Position numbers and translations under genes: made by a program
Shown here: in pieces, positions 7,888 to 16,565 of the stretch
How the letters are laid out: the number at the start of each line of letters is the position of its first letter
How positions within the stretch are numbered: the stretch's first letter is position 1
The notes under the pieces: generated by a model
Told to the model about the DNA's origin: nothing
Database searches by the model: none
The model's input: the letters and a program-made list of their open reading frames with translations, nothing else
Assembly (NCBI GenBank): GCA_964511635.1
Contig: CAZEGC010000001.1
Location: forward strand, 1-55,112
DNA length: 55,112 bases
Direction: 5' to 3'
Source: CAZEGC01 sp964511635
GTDB taxonomy: Bacteria; Patescibacteriota; Saccharimonadia; Saccharimonadales; Saccharimonadaceae

Positions 7888-8702
7888 GATTTTTTCTGAA
7901 CTGCTTTTTCAATCGCTTGCTGCCAGCCGAGGCAGACTGTTTGAGTGATTATGGGGATTAAAAACTGGTTGGTCTGTCTAGCTAAGCGCCGTGTCCAGCC
8001 ATTTTCAGTAAACTCTTCGTACATCCTGAGCGCTGCGACGTCTTTGACTGCTTGAAAAAATATTGCCTTAAATCCATCCTGCTGCAGACGAAGCATTGTC
8101 TCACCATCTGGCAGCGTGTCATCAAACTTACGCGAAGCAATTGTAGTTGCAATCCCTAACTCAAAGGTGAGGTGCGTTGTCATGACGCCTTTTGCGCCCC
8201 AAAATTCCCAGTTATTGCGAAGCATTTCGCGCTTGCTGGCACCAGGAATAATAACCTTTTCTTTTTTTGTATTGCGAGTCTCTAACCCCTCACCGCCGCG
8301 TAGTTCTGTTAGTTTTTCTTCCAGTGGATAGTGATGGGCAGGTGTCAGCCCATCAGTTATGGCGTGTGCCAGCCAGGCAGCCTCAAAAGCGGCTCGCTCT
8401 TTATTGCTGCTTTTAAGCGCAGCAGTTAAATTAGCGGTATGATCAACTATCATCTGCCACAAGGTGTCGTCATTTGGATCGCTAGGGTCAATGTAGTGCC
8501 AAGGCTCGTCCTTGCCTGGGCTTTTTCGTTTTATACCATCCGGCCCGTTCAAGCCTTCAAAGTGAAGGATTTCGGCAATCGATGGAAAATAAAAATTGTC
8601 AGGAATATGATGCTCGAGCTGACGTCTAGCAACTTTATCTATTTTTTGATGCACGCCCAGCACCCGACCTGACTTGACGCGAAATGTAGTTCCAGAATAC
8701 AT
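7884..8702 (-). CDS. putative zinc-dependent phospholipase C / S1-P1 nuclease-fold protein
   Basis: Recognised only from its metal-ligand layout. His18, His69 with Asp72 (WHYID), His88 (DHTANL) and the H113-x3-D117-x5-H123-H124 cluster (LAHAITDGLTPAHHYP) resemble the three-zinc centre of bacterial phospholipase C and S1/P1 nucleases. There is no signal peptide, unlike the secreted members of those families, so a cytoplasmic role or export by another route is likely. It is 272 aa long and sits 8 nt after recG and overlapping rsmD. The function remains unproven; I call the fold, not the substrate. Confidence 0.5.
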   Translation of the reverse strand: MYSGTTFRVKSGRVLGVHQKIDKVARRQLEHHIPDNFYFPSIAEILHFEGLNGPDGIKRKSPGKDEPWHYIDPSDPNDDTLWQMIVDHTANLTAALKSSNKERAAFEAAWLAHAITDGLTPAHHYPLEEKLTELRGGEGLETRNTKKEKVIIPGASKREMLRNNWEFWGAKGVMTTHLTFELGIATTIASRKFDDTLPDGETMLRLQQDGFKAIFFQAVKDVAALRMYEEFTENGWTRRLARQTNQFLIPIITQTVCLGWQQAIEKAVQKKS

Positions 8703-8710
8703 GTTTTACT

Positions 8711-10744
8711 TTAATTCAGCGTTGTCAGGCGTTGATATTTCTTTACCTGCGCAGCTAGTTGCTTATATTGTAGCAGGTTGTCGCTATTTAATGCGAACTT
8801 CTTAGCCTGCACCTGGGCTCGGGCGATTAATTTTGTATCGCCTAGTGTTGCGACTTTTAAGTTTAACGCTCCATGCTGTGCATGACCGTACACCTCGCCT
8901 GGACCACGAAGCCTAAGGTCAACTTCGGCTAAATAAAACCCGTCATTAGACTTTTCTATGTGACGCAGGCGCTCGGTTGGCTTGCCGCTAGTGCTAGTAA
9001 CTAAATAGCAGTAGCTCTGGTGCTGACTACGACCCACTCTTCCGCGCAGCTGGTGCAGCTGACTTAGACCAAATCTATCAGCATCCTCGATTAGCATCGC
9101 CGTAGCATTAGGAACATCAACTCCCACTTCAACGACTGTTGTACTCACCAAAATATCGTACGCTCCACTGGCAAATTCCTGCATCACACTATCTTTTTCG
9201 CTAGACTTCATCTTGCCGTGCAGCAAACCTATGCTGCGGTGCCTAAACGCACCTTGACGTAACTTATCATACTCTGCCTGGACGCTCTTAGCTTCATTGT
9301 CCGGATTGTCGTCTATTAGACTGCAAATGACATAGGCTTGTCGTCCTTTAGCGATTTCTGCGTCAATTAACTTGTAGACTTGCGACCGCGAATTTGGCGA
9401 CCAAATCCTAGTCCTGATGGGCTTTCTGCCCTGGGGGCGCTCATTGATTATAGAAATATCTAGCTCGCCGTAAACCGTCAGAGCTAAGCTACGGGGGATA
9501 GGAGTAGCGGTCATTGCCAGAAGATGCGGCATTCTAGCTGACTTTTCCAGCAGGGCCTGCCGCTGCTTGACTCCGAACCGATGCTGCTCGTCAATTACCA
9601 CAAAGCCTAGCTTCCTAAAAGCTAGCTTGTCCTGAATTAAAGCGTGGGTGCCAATTACTACGTCAACTCTGCCCGACTCGATAGCCTCATAAAGCAGCTT
9701 CCTAGCAACACCCTTGACACTGCTAGTTAGAAGCCCAACTGACACCCCGAAAGGCGCCAGCAAGCTCGACAGGGTTTCGGCGTGTTGCGATGCTAAAATT
9801 TCAGTTGGCGCCATTAGGGCAGACTGGAAACCAGCCTGGGCGGCCTGCCGAGCGGCCAGCCCAGCTACGACTGTCTTGCCTGACCCAACGTCACCTTGCA
9901 GTAGGCGGTTCATCGGCGTAGACTTTTCAAAATCCTGCAGAATCTCCCAAGCAGCTAGTCTTTGAGCGTTGGTGAGTTTAAACGGCAAATTATCGACAAA
10001 CTTTTTGACTGTTAATTTATCAAATGGTATCAACCAGCCGTCTAATTTAATTATTTCCTGTCGATTTAGCTGGCTGGCTAGCAGTAGGCTAAACAGCTCC
10101 TCGAACGCTAGTCGCTGTTTAGCTTTGTCTATACCAGCCTGCGAGGTTGGAAAATGCATTTCAATAAGGGCGTCTGCACGAGTTAGCAGTTTTTCAGACT
10201 TAACAATAAAGTCTGGCAATGTTTCGGGTAGCATAGAAATTAACGGTCGCAGTTCAAGTATGATTTTTCTAATGGCTCTAGTTTTTAGTCCACGTACCTG
10301 ACGATATATCGGTACAATCACCTCACTCGACTTATCAATGTCGCCTGCCTGCTCGGCACTAGGGTTCATCAGTTGATAGCGATTATAATTAAACTCGTAA
10401 CTACCGGAAAAATAAAATTCTTCGCTACTTTTTGACAGTTGGGCTGCGCGATATGGCTGATTGAACCAGACAGCTTTGATCTTTCCTGTGCCATCAGTCA
10501 AAGTTGCTGTAGTTACCCTAAGTCCACGTCGTACAGACCTGGTTTCAATTTTTTCGCATCTGGCTTTTAGGGTGATACGTCCTGGCTTTATATCTGATAT
10601 CGCGTCAACACTTGAATAGTCATCAAAAGTACGCGGGAAAAAATTGATCAAATCCCCGACTGTAAGTATTTGAGCATCACGTAAGCAAGCAGCGGTCTTT
10701 GGTCCGACGCCTTTTATATTATCTATCGGAGTAAGCAAGTTCAT
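8711..10744 (-). CDS. recG: ATP-dependent DNA helicase RecG
   Basis: A branch-migration helicase that remodels stalled forks and Holliday junctions. The N-terminal wedge/OB domain contains a helix-hairpin-helix-like start (IKGVGPKTAACL, about 10-21) and the OB block DGTGKIKAVWFNQPY (about 84-98). The helicase core has Walker A GDVGSGKT (284-291), the DEQH box (385-388) followed by RFGVKQRQ, and the TAT motif (412-414) in MTATPIPRSLALT. The C-terminal part has the RecG QLHQLRGRVGR motif VI. The length of 677 aa is typical. The ATG at 10744 lies inside a 13-bp inverted repeat, 7 nt after a TAGAAT -10 box, and has no Shine-Dalgarno site. Confidence 0.95.
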   Translation of the reverse strand: MNLLTPIDNIKGVGPKTAACLRDAQILTVGDLINFFPRTFDDYSSVDAISDIKPGRITLKARCEKIETRSVRRGLRVTTATLTDGTGKIKAVWFNQPYRAAQLSKSSEEFYFSGSYEFNYNRYQLMNPSAEQAGDIDKSSEVIVPIYRQVRGLKTRAIRKIILELRPLISMLPETLPDFIVKSEKLLTRADALIEMHFPTSQAGIDKAKQRLAFEELFSLLLASQLNRQEIIKLDGWLIPFDKLTVKKFVDNLPFKLTNAQRLAAWEILQDFEKSTPMNRLLQGDVGSGKTVVAGLAARQAAQAGFQSALMAPTEILASQHAETLSSLLAPFGVSVGLLTSSVKGVARKLLYEAIESGRVDVVIGTHALIQDKLAFRKLGFVVIDEQHRFGVKQRQALLEKSARMPHLLAMTATPIPRSLALTVYGELDISIINERPQGRKPIRTRIWSPNSRSQVYKLIDAEIAKGRQAYVICSLIDDNPDNEAKSVQAEYDKLRQGAFRHRSIGLLHGKMKSSEKDSVMQEFASGAYDILVSTTVVEVGVDVPNATAMLIEDADRFGLSQLHQLRGRVGRSQHQSYCYLVTSTSGKPTERLRHIEKSNDGFYLAEVDLRLRGPGEVYGHAQHGALNLKVATLGDTKLIARAQVQAKKFALNSDNLLQYKQLAAQVKKYQRLTTLN

Positions 10745-10781
10745 ACTACTTATTCTATCAGTGATAAGTAGTATGAGTTAA
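10741..10781 (-). promoter_or_regulatory. recG promoter inside a 13-bp inverted repeat
   Basis: Arms 10741-10753 and 10764-10776 are perfectly complementary around a 10-nt spacer. On the minus strand TTAACT (10776-10781), an 18-bp spacer and TAGAAT (10752-10757) form a promoter whose -10 is 7 nt before the recG ATG. The repeat therefore covers the -10 region, the start site and the start codon. It could be an operator or an mRNA hairpin. Confidence 0.6.
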
Positions 10782-10791
10782 ATGAATCTGC

Positions 10792-11553
10792 CTACTGAGT
10801 GACTCCAAGAATACCTTCAATCACCAAAGCCGTATCCTCCCAGCCGTCAACTGCAATCGTATCTATTCCCATGGCTTTTACTGGATAGTCGTTGCCGCCC
10901 TCCTCTAGCTTGTCACCTATAAACAAAATATTTTCTTTACCGATTTCTAAGGCGTCCATGAGTTTTCGCATACCATAGGCCTTGTCGATTCCGATGCGAG
11001 TAATGTCCACACTAGTAGTCCCGCCTAAGCGAACTTCTAGGTTAGGCAGCTGCTGTGCAACCATATCGCGTAGCTTATGCTTGGCAGCGTCGTTTTTCTC
11101 TGCCCACTCGTATTTCTTTTCAGCAGGCGCTTGTTGACCCAGGGCGGAATAGGTCACTTGACTGCCCCGGTCTTCAATTATTTCGCCGTAAGGCTTATCT
11201 ACCCATATGCCCACTTCTTTGGCACTACTTTTTAGAGTGGATATGATTTTACTTTTCTCATCATTCGTTAAGTCTTCTGAGTATTGCAGCTTCCAATCTT
11301 TATTTAACTCGTCGTATCGATAATACCTAGTGCCGCAAGTCGGCATTAAGTGCATACGATTTAATTTATGGGCCGGAACCTCTAGTCGATCCACCACCTG
11401 CATCATAAATTGTTCGATTTTACCACCAGAAATGATACAGACATCATAGTGCTCTAGCAACTTAGCAAGTAGCTCCCCCATGCGATCTGACATGGGCGAT
11501 TTAGTAACTGATAATGTGTCGTCTAGGTCAAAAGCGATTACTTGTTTCGTCAT
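10792..11553 (-). CDS. HAD-superfamily (IIB) phosphatase, eukaryotic-PMM-like
   Basis: HAD motif I is FDLDDTL (residues 8-14), motif II IISGG (about 40-44), a motif III lysine lies in the GIDKAYGM segment, and motif IV is FIGDKLEEGGNDYP. The combination GDK-x4-GGND and the block preceding it look more like eukaryotic-type phosphomannomutase than like Cof phosphatases. The residue after the nucleophilic Asp pair (D-L-D) is compatible with either a phosphatase or a mutase. The length of 253 aa matches alpha-PMM (about 250). The substrate is undetermined. It has its own leaderless-type promoter and is upstream of recG on the same strand. Confidence 0.8.
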   Translation of the reverse strand: MTKQVIAFDLDDTLSVTKSPMSDRMGELLAKLLEHYDVCIISGGKIEQFMMQVVDRLEVPAHKLNRMHLMPTCGTRYYRYDELNKDWKLQYSEDLTNDEKSKIISTLKSSAKEVGIWVDKPYGEIIEDRGSQVTYSALGQQAPAEKKYEWAEKNDAAKHKLRDMVAQQLPNLEVRLGGTTSVDITRIGIDKAYGMRKLMDALEIGKENILFIGDKLEEGGNDYPVKAMGIDTIAVDGWEDTALVIEGILGVTQ

Positions 11554-11579
11554 AGGCTACATTGTAACAAATTAGCCTA
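11553..11579 (-). promoter_or_regulatory. HAD-gene promoter with 7-bp inverted repeat
   Basis: TACAAT on the minus strand (11561-11566) ends 7 nt before the ATG at 11553. Inverted repeat arms TAGGCTA (11553-11559) and TAGCCTA (11573-11579) flank it, so the -10 lies in the 13-nt spacer. It may be an operator. The arrangement parallels recG. Confidence 0.5.
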
Positions 11580-11587
11580 AGAGATTG

Positions 11588-12802
11588 CTAGCGAACCAGA
11601 ATAAAGGTGTTTTTACCTTTTTTTATCAAACTACTGCTAGCTATTTTCGCGTCATGGCTTGTCTTCTTGCCATTTATAGATATAGCTCCACCTTCGATCA
11701 GACGCCTAGCCTGACTGTTGCTACTAACGACCTTTGATTCTATTAGTGAAGATACTAAAGTTTGACCAACTGAAACAGTTGGAATCTCTGATGAAAGCGC
11801 TTCGATGTCGCCAGGCGTCAGGTTGGTAAAATCTTCTCTTCCGAATAGAACATCTGTAACGCGGATAACGGTTTCGGTGCGCTGCTTGCCATGTACTAGC
11901 GTGGTTACCTCGCGAGCTAAAGTCCTTTGCGCCAGTCTTGCGCCTGGATCTTCCTGATGCTTAGCGGCCAGCTCCTCGACCTCGGCTTTTGGAAGCAGCG
12001 TATAGATTTTTATATAGTCAATCACGCCAGCGTCGTCTAGGTTTAACCAGAACTGGTAAAACTTATAAACACTTGTCATTTCAGGGTCAAGCCAAACAGC
12101 ACCTCCTTCAGACTTACCAAACTTACGGCCGGTGGCCCTATTAATAACGAGTGGCGTAGAATATACATGTGCTTCGCGGCCTTCGATGCGTCGAATCAAG
12201 TCCACTCCCGCCAGTGAATTGCCCCACTGATCCGCACCGCACAGCTGAAGCGTCACTCCATACTCACGGTTTAAGTGCAAAAAATCATAGCCTTGAACCA
12301 GGGCATAGCTAAATTCAGCGTAACTAATTCCTGCCCCACCCTCACCTAGCCTAGACTGTACGAACTCACGACTCATCATCTGACTCATCGGCACATGCTT
12401 GCCCACATCACGCAAAAACTGCAAGTAGCCTACGTCCTTAAACCAATCATAATTATCAATAAGTTCAAAACTTTTACCAGAAAAGATTTGCTGATACTGC
12501 GCTGCAATACCAGCTTTATTTTCAGCTATTTCTTCGAATGTTTTTTGTTTTCGCTCATCCTGCCTACCATCAGGGTCGCCAATTAATCCAGTTGCACCGC
12601 CAACTAGCAGGTAGCCTTTGTGCCCATAATCGATAAAATGACGCACCATCATAGCTGACCCTAAATTCCCAATCGTCATTGAACTAGCGCTCGGGTCGAC
12701 TCCGAAATAAAACGAAATCGAGCCATTGTCAAGCGCTGATACGTCATCAAATGTAGTCTGGTTAATAAAGCCGCGCCACTGTAATTCTTCGGATAAAGTC
12801 AT
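11588..12802 (-). CDS. tyrS: tyrosyl-tRNA synthetase
   Basis: Class I synthetase charging tRNA-Tyr. The HIGH-type signature is MTIGNL (42-47), the LQLCGADQWGNSLAGVDLI block follows, and KMSKS appears as KFGKS (about 225-229). A C-terminal S4 RNA-binding domain ends the protein (RRLIEGGAISINGKK). I start it at the ATG at 12802 (404 aa), because AAAGGCAG lies just upstream and the family N-terminus begins there. The open frame extends 44 codons further, but that stretch overlaps the divergent promoter region of the penicillin-binding protein gene and is not TyrS-like. Confidence 0.94.
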   Translation of the reverse strand: MTLSEELQWRGFINQTTFDDVSALDNGSISFYFGVDPSASSMTIGNLGSAMMVRHFIDYGHKGYLLVGGATGLIGDPDGRQDERKQKTFEEIAENKAGIAAQYQQIFSGKSFELIDNYDWFKDVGYLQFLRDVGKHVPMSQMMSREFVQSRLGEGGAGISYAEFSYALVQGYDFLHLNREYGVTLQLCGADQWGNSLAGVDLIRRIEGREAHVYSTPLVINRATGRKFGKSEGGAVWLDPEMTSVYKFYQFWLNLDDAGVIDYIKIYTLLPKAEVEELAAKHQEDPGARLAQRTLAREVTTLVHGKQRTETVIRVTDVLFGREDFTNLTPGDIEALSSEIPTVSVGQTLVSSLIESKVVSSNSQARRLIEGGAISINGKKTSHDAKIASSSLIKKGKNTFILVR

Positions 12803-12851
12803 TTGTCTGCCTTTACTTAATTTACCTCTATTAATTATATCAGAAAAGCTA

Positions 12852-12878
12852 CTGACAGCCGGAGATAAGTGATATAAT
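12852..12878 (+). promoter_or_regulatory. promoter of the class A PBP gene
   Basis: CTGACA (12852-12857) and a perfect TATAAT (12873-12878) with a short 15-bp spacer. The predicted leader is about 25 nt and contains the GAGGG ribosome site at about 12896-12900. Confidence 0.5.
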
Positions 12879-12909
12879 AGTGTCATTAATTCGATGAGGG
12901 AAAAGACAC

Positions 12910-15570
12910 GTGGGTAAAAAACGAACAAAGTCACGCAATATGAGCGTGTATTCTAATCTTGTGCGACGTCGAAAAGTAAAAAAAGACGCATCAGCTAGAA
13001 AAAAGGCCGAGTACCTAGCGAGCCTGCCAAAGCATCCTGTAAAGCGGTTTTTTTACCGCATGAGCCCGAAGCGTTTTTTCAAGTTCTGGTTCAGCAAAGA
13101 AGGTGCTGCCTTAGCGCTTAAGATATCTGGCGTGGCGATTTTAGTCATGGCTCTGCTGGTTGGGGCGCTGTTTGCCTATTACCGACGAGAACTAGACGCC
13201 ATTAGACCTGGTGAAATAGCTAAACGGGTTCAAACTACTGTCACAAAATACTACGATCGAAACGATAAGTTGCTGTGGGAAGACCATGGCGATGGTGATT
13301 ATAAATTAGTAGTTGATAGTAGCGAAATTAATGACGAAATAAAACTGGCTACGATTGCAATCGAAGACAGGGAGTTCTATAACCACAGCGGGGTGAGTTT
13401 AAGTGGGATCATCCGCTCGGCGATTAACAATGCTCGCGGTAACGAAATTCAAGGTGGCTCAACCCTCACGCAGCAGTTAGTCAAGCAGGTATTCTTTGCT
13501 GACGAAGCGGGCAATCGTGGCCTAGGAGGAATCCCGCGCAAAATAAAAGAGGTTATCTTAGCGATAGAAGTCGAGCGCATGTACGACAAAGAGCAAATTT
13601 TAACCTTATACCTCAACGAGAGTCCTTACGGTGGGCGTCGAAATGGAGTTCAGTCAGGCGCTCAAACATACTTTGGCAAAAACGCCAAAGAGCTTACACT
13701 GGCCGAAGCGGCGCTACTTGCGGCCATACCGAACCAGCCTGGGCTATATAATCCATACAATACCGCTGGCCATGATGCCTTGATTAGACGCCAGCACAGG
13801 GTACTAAGCGCAATGGTAGAAACGGGCAAGATCACCCAGGAGGAAGCTGATAGGGCTAAAAAAGTAGCAATCCTGGACTCGATCCGTCCAGAATCAGATT
13901 TATATAAAGACCTGAAGGCACCGCACTTCGTTCAAATGGTACGAAGCGAACTTCAGAAAGAATTAGGTGAAGCTACCGTAGGGCGCGGCGGCTTAATAGT
14001 GAAAACTACCTTGGATCTACGAATCCAGAACAAGCTAGAGGGGTCCGTTAATAATATGTTCTCATCAGGCTCGCCAGAGGCTAATGGTTTTACTAATGGC
14101 GCCGCTACTGTCGAAGATGTTAAGACGGGTAACGTTATAGCTATGGTAGGGAGCCGTGACTTTAACTATCCAGGCTACGGCCAGGACAATGCTGCGATCG
14201 CCTATATCCAGCCTGGCTCGTCAATTAAGCCTTTGGTTTATGCCGAGCTCTTAAAGGATAGGGGCGAAGCTGAGCAGAATTTTGGCAGCGGCACAATCAT
14301 ACCAGATAGAAACATTGACAATATATATGGTGCCCCCTTGAGGAACGCCGACAGACGCTTTTTAGGCAATATTACTCTGCGTGATGGTTTGGCACTTTCT
14401 AGAAATATTCCAGCTGTTACAGCCATGAATACTACCGGCATAAAGCCTGCCATCGAAACAATTCACGAACTAGGCAACAAGAGCTACTGCACCCAGGGTG
14501 TAGATACTACCGTCCAGCTGTCCGCCGCTATCGGTGGATGTGGCGCCAGGCAGGTGGAGCACGTCAACGCCTTTGGCACCTTAGCCCGCATGGGAGTATA
14601 CAAACCATACAGCAGTGTGCTTGAAGTTAAAAATAACCAGGGAGAGGTGCTCCAAAAATGGGAAGATGACGCAAAGCGCGTAATAGACGAGCAAATTCCC
14701 TACATAATCAGCGACATCCTGGCTGACTCAAATGCTCGAGCTGGACTATTTGGTCGCAACGTTCCCGGATTTGACATCCCAGGGGTAAGGACAGCCACAA
14801 AAACCGGAACCTCCGACGTTGACGGCAAGCCCAAAGACCTATGGATGATGAGCTATAGCCCAGCGATTGCAATGGGCGTTTGGCTAGGCAACTCGGACAC
14901 TCGTCCACTTTCATCAGGCAACTCGACCCTACCGGGCCCTATCATCCATGATGTTATGAGCTTTGCACACACTGAAATCTACATGGCTGAAGAAAAGTGG
15001 CAACCGGGCGACTGGTTCCAGCAACCTGAGGGAATTCAGGTAATAGGCGGCGAACTATACCCCAGCTGGTATCGACGTGATCAAGACGATTTAAATGCTA
15101 AGTTAACGTTTGATAAAGTTTCAAAAAAGATTGCAACCGACTGCACCCCGCCAGGTGCCAGAGAAGAGATAGCTGTACGTAAAAATATCGACCCGATCAC
15201 CAAACGCGATATATATATTGCACCAGCAGGTTATAACGCGAACGAAGAAGATGATGTCCACAAATGTAGCGACACCAAGCCGCGCATAAACAGCATTACA
15301 ACCTCACACGTTAGCGGTAACACATACAGCATTACGGTATCTATCCGGCAGGGTACTCATAAACTAGAAAACCTAGAGATTAAATCCGGCAGTACAGTAA
15401 TCGGGAATATACCCGTTAGTAGTAGTGGCAACCATTCAGCTACACACGTATTTGACGGCCGCGGTCGTCAATCTATAACAGCTAGCGTGCGCGATACTGC
15501 GTATTACGTAGGCGAATCCTCAACTAGCTTTACACCCAGACCTGACTCGTCTCGTGACGACGATGACTAG
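12910..15570 (+). CDS. class A penicillin-binding protein (transglycosylase/transpeptidase)
   Basis: Bifunctional peptidoglycan synthase. A basic cytoplasmic N-terminus (about 1-60) is followed by one membrane helix (about 67-90). The GT51 domain has the EDREFYNHSGVS motif, GGSTLTQQLVKQ and KIKEVILAIEVER. The transpeptidase has the nucleophile S437 in SSIK (437-440), SRN (497-499) and KTG (631-633). After about residue 780 a beta-rich tail, probably an Ig-like domain, ends in a DDDD cluster. The start is GTG at 12910, preceded by GAGGG; an ATG 10 codons later has no ribosome site. The length of 886 aa is long for PBP1A. It implies that the cell makes its own wall. Confidence 0.93.
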   Translation: MGKKRTKSRNMSVYSNLVRRRKVKKDASARKKAEYLASLPKHPVKRFFYRMSPKRFFKFWFSKEGAALALKISGVAILVMALLVGALFAYYRRELDAIRPGEIAKRVQTTVTKYYDRNDKLLWEDHGDGDYKLVVDSSEINDEIKLATIAIEDREFYNHSGVSLSGIIRSAINNARGNEIQGGSTLTQQLVKQVFFADEAGNRGLGGIPRKIKEVILAIEVERMYDKEQILTLYLNESPYGGRRNGVQSGAQTYFGKNAKELTLAEAALLAAIPNQPGLYNPYNTAGHDALIRRQHRVLSAMVETGKITQEEADRAKKVAILDSIRPESDLYKDLKAPHFVQMVRSELQKELGEATVGRGGLIVKTTLDLRIQNKLEGSVNNMFSSGSPEANGFTNGAATVEDVKTGNVIAMVGSRDFNYPGYGQDNAAIAYIQPGSSIKPLVYAELLKDRGEAEQNFGSGTIIPDRNIDNIYGAPLRNADRRFLGNITLRDGLALSRNIPAVTAMNTTGIKPAIETIHELGNKSYCTQGVDTTVQLSAAIGGCGARQVEHVNAFGTLARMGVYKPYSSVLEVKNNQGEVLQKWEDDAKRVIDEQIPYIISDILADSNARAGLFGRNVPGFDIPGVRTATKTGTSDVDGKPKDLWMMSYSPAIAMGVWLGNSDTRPLSSGNSTLPGPIIHDVMSFAHTEIYMAEEKWQPGDWFQQPEGIQVIGGELYPSWYRRDQDDLNAKLTFDKVSKKIATDCTPPGAREEIAVRKNIDPITKRDIYIAPAGYNANEEDDVHKCSDTKPRINSITTSHVSGNTYSITVSIRQGTHKLENLEIKSGSTVIGNIPVSSSGNHSATHVFDGRGRQSITASVRDTAYYVGESSTSFTPRPDSSRDDDD

Positions 15571-15618
15571 GTCACACTAGGCAAGAGGGCTCTTCGCTTA
15601 TGCATAAAGAGTACGGTC

Positions 15619-16554
15619 TTAGTCCTTGGCGTTCCTAGCGACAAGTTGCATTAAGTCATCTTCTTTCTGATTTAGTGACTTCCTCTGCCGGCTTTTTACG
15701 CCATCACCCCTGACGGGCTTTGAAGGCTGGCTGTTCTTACTGCGTGAATTCTGTTTTTTCGATTTGTCATTATTTTTACCGCCGCCTGTGAGCTTAACTT
15801 TGGAGGTGATTTTATTAGCTAGCGACTTCTTGTTAGCACTTGATTTAGTCTTAGTAGCACTGACCGAAGGATCTGATAACTTTGCAAACATCATTTTGCC
15901 TGCGGCAGTTTGAAGACTACGAATAAATTCAATTTCGATTTTCTTGCCTATAAACTTACTGGCGTTTTCTACTACTACCATCGTCCCGTCTTTGAGGTGC
16001 CCAATTGCCTGGTGACCATCCTGACCCTCGCTAGTTAGTTCTAGCATCATCTTTTCACCTGGCAAGTAGGCCATCCGTAGGCTCTGCGCTAATTCATTAA
16101 CATTTAAAACTTCGATTTTTTCAACTTTGGCAACCTTGTTTAAGTTAAAGTCGATGGTGCAGATAGCGGCACCGCTATCCTTGGCTAAGGCAAGCAACCG
16201 TTCATCAACGCCCTCTGCGGCCTTACTGCCGTCTTGTAAAATTTCAACTCGCACTTCGGGTATATCTTGCAAAAGCTTGATAACGTCCAGCCCGTATCTC
16301 GCCCGAGCACGCTTATCGGCATCTCCGACGTCTGCTAGTAGCTGAAGCTCGCCTACTACGCTCCTGGGCACGACCAGCCTATCTCCCACAAAACCCGATT
16401 CTGCCACCGCAATAATGCGACCATCAATCAAAACAGATGTATCAAGTAGTATCATGCGATCATTTTTTCCATTTTTACTACGAGGTAATTTGTAAATAAC
16501 AAATGAGGTCTGCAGTAAAATAACCACGAGCATTACTAATATTAAATTTTCCAT
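15619..16554 (-). CDS. membrane-anchored PIN-TRAM protein (YacL-like)
   Basis: An N-terminal membrane helix (about 4-21) is followed by a PIN nuclease domain (about 34-150) with acidic residues D38 (LLDTSVLIDGR), D44, E69 and later aspartates in the IDFNLN segment. A TRAM RNA-binding domain follows (about 174-230). The tail of about 80 residues is very rich in Lys and Ser. The layout resembles YacL-type proteins of Firmicutes and Actinobacteria, which usually have several membrane helices; only one is seen here. It is probably an RNase or RNA-binding protein at the membrane. It follows radA by 11 nt with an AAAGGAT ribosome site. Confidence 0.82.
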   Translation of the reverse strand: MENLILVMLVVILLQTSFVIYKLPRSKNGKNDRMILLDTSVLIDGRIIAVAESGFVGDRLVVPRSVVGELQLLADVGDADKRARARYGLDVIKLLQDIPEVRVEILQDGSKAAEGVDERLLALAKDSGAAICTIDFNLNKVAKVEKIEVLNVNELAQSLRMAYLPGEKMMLELTSEGQDGHQAIGHLKDGTMVVVENASKFIGKKIEIEFIRSLQTAAGKMMFAKLSDPSVSATKTKSSANKKSLANKITSKVKLTGGGKNNDKSKKQNSRSKNSQPSKPVRGDGVKSRQRKSLNQKEDDLMQLVARNAKD

Positions 16555-16565
16555 ATTTTTATCCT

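Noticed and set aside
12803..12934. 44-codon upstream extension of tyrS
   Set aside because: It overlaps the divergent PBP promoter and start and has no TyrS-like sequence; a ribosome site precedes the ATG at 12802.
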